A DNA stretch of 7,237 nucleotides from Betaproteobacteria bacterium (lineage in GTDB: Bacteria; Pseudomonadota; Gammaproteobacteria; Burkholderiales; Burkholderiaceae_D): contig JAATFN010000359.1 of assembly GCA_015655165.1 (NCBI GenBank), forward strand, positions 1 through 7,237. Direction: 5' to 3'. Below the pieces are notes generated by a model. It made no database searches. It worked only from the letters and a program-made list of their open reading frames with translations, and was not told the DNA's origin. Within the stretch, counting starts at the first letter, position 1. The number at the start of each line of letters is the position of its first letter. The position numbers were made by a program, and so were the translations under genes. Positions 4,240 to 7,237 of the stretch are shown in pieces.

Positions 4240-7237
4240 TCTTGGCCTCCGCATCCTTGTCGTGAGAAATAACATGAAATGCTTGATCTGTATTGTTGCT
4301 ATCCGAAGGTGGTGTTTTACCATGGTGATGATTAAATAGCTTGCGTATTACCACAAAGAAGACTGGTACGAAGAATACCGCCAGTAAGGTTGCTGTGATC
4401 ATACCGCCCATCACACCGGTACCGATGGCATTCTTGCTTGCAGAACCGGCACCATTGGCAATAACCAGTGGTACAACACCTAAAATAAATGCCAGCGAAG
4501 TCATGATGATCGGACGGAAACGCAAGTGTGCTGCTTCCAGCGCTGCGTCTATGGCGCTCATGCCCTGTGCTTGCAAATCTTTGGCAAACTCGATAATCAG
4601 AATCGCGTTTTTAGCCGACAGCCCCACAACGGCAATCATACCCACTGCAAAATACACGTCATTAGGCATACTGCGCAGCATTACACCCAGCAAGGCACCT
4701 AAAATGCCAAGTGGCACCACCAGCATCACTGCGATTGGAATGTTGGTACTTTCATATAAGGCTGCCAACACTAAAAAGACAGCTAACAATGACAGTGCGT
4801 ATAAAGCGGGGGCTTGTGCACCGGAGGCTTTTTCTTCAAAAGACTGACCTGTCCATTCAAAACCAAAACCTGCAGGCAGTTGCTTCGTCAGATTTTCCAT
4901 TTCCGCTAAGGCGTCACCAGAACTCAGACCTGGTGCTGCATTACCTGCAATTTTCATTGCAGGGTAACCATTGTAACGTATTAACTGTACCGGGCCTGTG
5001 ATCCAAGTAGACGATGAGAATGCAGAGAATGGCACCATCGCACCTTGTGTATTGCGTGCATACAGATTTTGCAGATCTTCCGGTTGCATCCGGCTTTGTT
5101 GATCTGCTTGCACAATGACACGTTGCTGACGACCTTTGTTAGGGAAGTCATTGATATAAGCTGAACCCAGAGATGTCGACAAGACATTATTGATTTCGGC
5201 AAATGTCACACCCAGTGCATTGGCTTTATCGCGATCAATATTCAGGCTGAACTGTGGCGAGTCTTCCAGACCTTCCGGGCGTACAGCTGCTAATACCTTG
5301 CTTTGTGCTGCCAAGCCGAGTAACTGGTTACGTGCAGCTAGTAATGCATCATGACCCAAGCCTGCACGGTCCTGTAAACGGAATGTAAAGCCTGTTGCAT
5401 TGCCTAGTTCTGAAATGGGCGGTGGATTAACCGGGTAAATAATCGCATCTTTGATTTGCGAGAACTGACCGAATGCTTTACCAACAAGTGCATCGACAGA
5501 CTCACCTTTACCCCGTTCTTTCCAGTCTTTTAATGGTGTAAATACGAGTGCTGCATTTTGGCCGCTACCCGAGAAGCTAAAGCCGGCAATTGCGATGACA
5601 TGTTTGATAGCCGGTTGTGCCAGATAGTAGTCTTCAACTTGTTTGATGACCTCCATGGTACGGTTGGTTGTAGCACCGGAAGGCAACTGGACGTTGGTGA
5701 CGAAATAGCCTTGATCTTCAGCGGGCAGGAAAGATGTTGGTAAACGTACATACAGCAAGCCCACACAGACCAAGATTAATGCATAAATGATCATGTAGCG
5801 ACCAGTTTTTGCCAGCATACGTCCAACAGTACTTTGATAGCCTTTTGCTGCCGTATTGAATTTACGGTTAAACCAGCCGAAGAAACCTGTTTTGACTTCA
5901 TGGTGACCAGCTTCTACCGGTTTAAGAATCGTCGCACACAGTGCAGGTGTCAAAGTAAACGCCATTAATGCCGAGAAGAAAATCGACACTGACATCGACA
6001 TCGAGAATTGGCGGTAAATCGCACCGACCGCACCACTAAAAAATGCCATCGGAATAAATACCGCGATCAACACCAGCGTAATACCGATGATCGCACTGCT
6101 GATTTGTCCCATCGCTTTACGGGTAGCTTCTTTTGGTGAAAGACCTTCTTCACTCATAATCCGTTCGACGTTCTCGACAACCACAATCGCATCATCAACG
6201 AGAATACCAATGGCCAGCACCATGCCGAACATTGTCAACACGTTAATCGAGAAGCCAAGTACGTTCATTGCGGCAAATGTACCTAGTAATGCCACCGGTA
6301 CCACAATGGTTGGAATGATGGTGTAGCGGATGTTTTGCAAGAACAGGAACATCACCAAAAACACCAGTACAATCGCTTCGACCAGTGTTTTGACGACTTC
6401 GGAGATCGAAATCTTAACGAAGGTAGACGAGTCGTAAGGTACGTCGAACTTGGTCTTTGCCGGTAAAAACTGGGCTAACTCGTCCATTTTTTTATAGACG
6501 GCTGTCGCGGTTCCCAAAGCGTTGGCAGTTGGTGACAGCTGCACACCGATTGCAGCAGCGGGTTTACCGTTTAAACGTGACGAGAACAGGTAAGACTGTC
6601 CGCCGACTTCAATGCGTGCAACTTGATTTAATCGCAGCGTTGAGCCATCAGCATTGGCACGCAATACAATGTTACCGAATTCTTCCGGTGTTGTTAACTG
6701 GCCGGTGACCAGCACCGTTGCAGTGATTTGTTGGTCAGTCGGGCTTGGCGAGTCACCCAATGAACCGGATGCAACTTGTGCATTTTGTGCAGTGATAGCA
6801 GTATTGATATCGGATGGCGTCAAGCTGAAGCTTTGCAGCTTGGCAGGATCGATCCAGATACGCATTGCGTTTTCTGTTGCAAACAGCTGTGCCTGACCAA
6901 CACCGTCAATACGACGGATCTCGTTTAAGACGTTACGCGAGAGATAATCCCCCAGCGCGATTGGTCCCATTGATCCATCTTCAGACGACAATGTCATAAA
7001 CAACAGGAAGTTACTGCGCGATTTGGTAACTTGTACACCTTGTTGCTTCACAGAAGAAGGCAGCCGTGATTCAACCCTTTTGATGCGGTTTTGCACGTCG
7101 ACAGATGCCATATCCGGATCGGTTTCTGTACTGAAGGTCAGTGTGATTTGTACGCGACCGTTTGCTTCACTTTGTGACTCCATATATTGCAAGCCATCTG
7201 CACCATTCATTTCTTGTTCGATCAGACTCGTGACACT
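4232..7237 (-). CDS. AcrB/MexB-type RND (HAE1) multidrug efflux transporter, missing its first ~59 residues (cut by right window edge)
   Basis: This is the inner-membrane, proton-driven trimeric pump that captures drugs from periplasm and membrane. The window shows 1001 codons plus TAA. The frame stays open to the edge and begins SVTSLIEQEMNG, matching AcrB from about residue 60, so the ATG at 7210 is internal and not a start. TM1 lies outside; TM2-TM12 are visible. Numbering from the Met at 7210, the proton relay is complete: Asp339-Asp340 in GILVDDAIVVVENV (AcrB D407/D408), Lys867 in GLSAKNAIL (K940), Arg897 (R971) and Thr904 (T978). Porter-domain blocks include AMRIWIDP (115-122), AQNAQVASG (141-149) and the drug-pocket loop FSFSGSGQN (544-552). 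FFGWFNRKF (443-451) marks the cytoplasmic helix after TM6. The C-terminal tail of about 35 residues is polar with an HHH. The order pump-then-channel is the mexAB-oprM layout, so an adaptor gene is expected upstream. HAE1 assignment is secure; substrates are unknown. Confidence 0.97.
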   Translation of the reverse strand, partial: SVTSLIEQEMNGADGLQYMESQSEANGRVQITLTFSTETDPDMASVDVQNRIKRVESRLPSSVKQQGVQVTKSRSNFLLFMTLSSEDGSMGPIALGDYLSRNVLNEIRRIDGVGQAQLFATENAMRIWIDPAKLQSFSLTPSDINTAITAQNAQVASGSLGDSPSPTDQQITATVLVTGQLTTPEEFGNIVLRANADGSTLRLNQVARIEVGGQSYLFSSRLNGKPAAAIGVQLSPTANALGTATAVYKKMDELAQFLPAKTKFDVPYDSSTFVKISISEVVKTLVEAIVLVFLVMFLFLQNIRYTIIPTIVVPVALLGTFAAMNVLGFSINVLTMFGMVLAIGILVDDAIVVVENVERIMSEEGLSPKEATRKAMGQISSAIIGITLVLIAVFIPMAFFSGAVGAIYRQFSMSMSVSIFFSALMAFTLTPALCATILKPVEAGHHEVKTGFFGWFNRKFNTAAKGYQSTVGRMLAKTGRYMIIYALILVCVGLLYVRLPTSFLPAEDQGYFVTNVQLPSGATTNRTMEVIKQVEDYYLAQPAIKHVIAIAGFSFSGSGQNAALVFTPLKDWKERGKGESVDALVGKAFGQFSQIKDAIIYPVNPPPISELGNATGFTFRLQDRAGLGHDALLAARNQLLGLAAQSKVLAAVRPEGLEDSPQFSLNIDRDKANALGVTFAEINNVLSTSLGSAYINDFPNKGRQQRVIVQADQQSRMQPEDLQNLYARNTQGAMVPFSAFSSSTWITGPVQLIRYNGYPAMKIAGNAAPGLSSGDALAEMENLTKQLPAGFGFEWTGQSFEEKASGAQAPALYALSLLAVFLVLAALYESTNIPIAVMLVVPLGILGALLGVMLRSMPNDVYFAVGMIAVVGLSAKNAILIIEFAKDLQAQGMSAIDAALEAAHLRFRPIIMTSLAFILGVVPLVIANGAGSASKNAIGTGVMGGMITATLLAVFFVPVFFVVIRKLFNHHHGKTPPSDSNNTDQAFHVISHDKDAEAKNV
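4246..4250 (-). promoter_or_regulatory. Strong Shine-Dalgarno site for the channel gene, inside the pump gene's 3' end
   Basis: Read on the minus strand, GGAGG stands 6 bases before the ATG at 4239 and lies within the last codons of the RND pump gene. It fixes the channel start and would let ribosomes finishing the pump re-initiate on the channel. Confidence 0.85.

Noticed and set aside
4240..4323. Upstream in-frame starts of the channel gene (ATG codons at 4323, 4275 and 4254)
   Set aside because: They would place a basic, non-signal leader in front of a well-formed lipoprotein signal peptide. The ATG at 4239 has GGAGG at ideal spacing.
4341..4847. 168-codon open frame on the plus strand, antisense to the 3' part of the RND pump
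   Set aside because: The opposite strand encodes TM8-TM12 of the pump with conserved proton-relay residues. The antisense peptide is Ala/Ile/Thr/Ser-rich because it mirrors hydrophobic codons.
7208..7210. ATG at 7210 as the start of the RND pump
   Set aside because: The nine codons upstream to the window edge (SVTSLIEQE) align with AcrB residues just before its conserved MNG. TM1 would be missing if translation began here.

Overview
The window looks like ordinary chromosomal DNA from a Gram-negative proteobacterium. I would place it in the Betaproteobacteria, probably Burkholderiales, with an Oxalobacteraceae-like genome of about 50% G+C as a good candidate. The reasons are the lipopolysaccharide inner-core genes, an outer-membrane lipoprotein, an ApaH with the GDLQG form of its metal motif, and intermediate base composition. 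The taxonomic call is inference from protein flavour, not from a search.

Layout from left to right. Positions 1-228 (minus strand) hold the N-terminal 76 codons of apaH, a diadenosine tetraphosphate hydrolase that runs off the left edge. A 161-base divergent intergenic region follows. Positions 390-1385 and 1433-2707 (plus strand) carry waaC (heptosyltransferase I) and waaA (Kdo transferase), 47 bases apart and probably co-transcribed. A strong AT-flanked hairpin at 2735-2768 lies between convergent genes and can terminate transcription in both directions. On the minus strand, 7237 to 4232 encodes almost all of an AcrB/MexB-type RND drug-efflux pump, whose first ~59 residues lie beyond the right edge. 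It overlaps by 8 bases the gene at 4239 to 2785 for the partner outer-membrane channel lipoprotein (OprM/NodT family).

How they work together. WaaA attaches Kdo to lipid A, and WaaC adds the first heptose to Kdo, so this pair builds the inner core of LPS. The RND pump and outer-membrane factor form two thirds of a tripartite efflux machine. The periplasmic adaptor is expected just upstream of the pump, outside the window. Both systems govern envelope permeability, but their convergent arrangement and shared terminator make them separate transcription units.

I found no RNA gene, insertion sequence, CRISPR array, prophage trace or unexplained coding stretch. Nothing here convincingly amounts to an undescribed system. 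The points worth a second look are small: a TTG start, pump and channel start sites that are easy to misannotate, substitutions in the drug-pocket loop of the RND pump, and the shared terminator.
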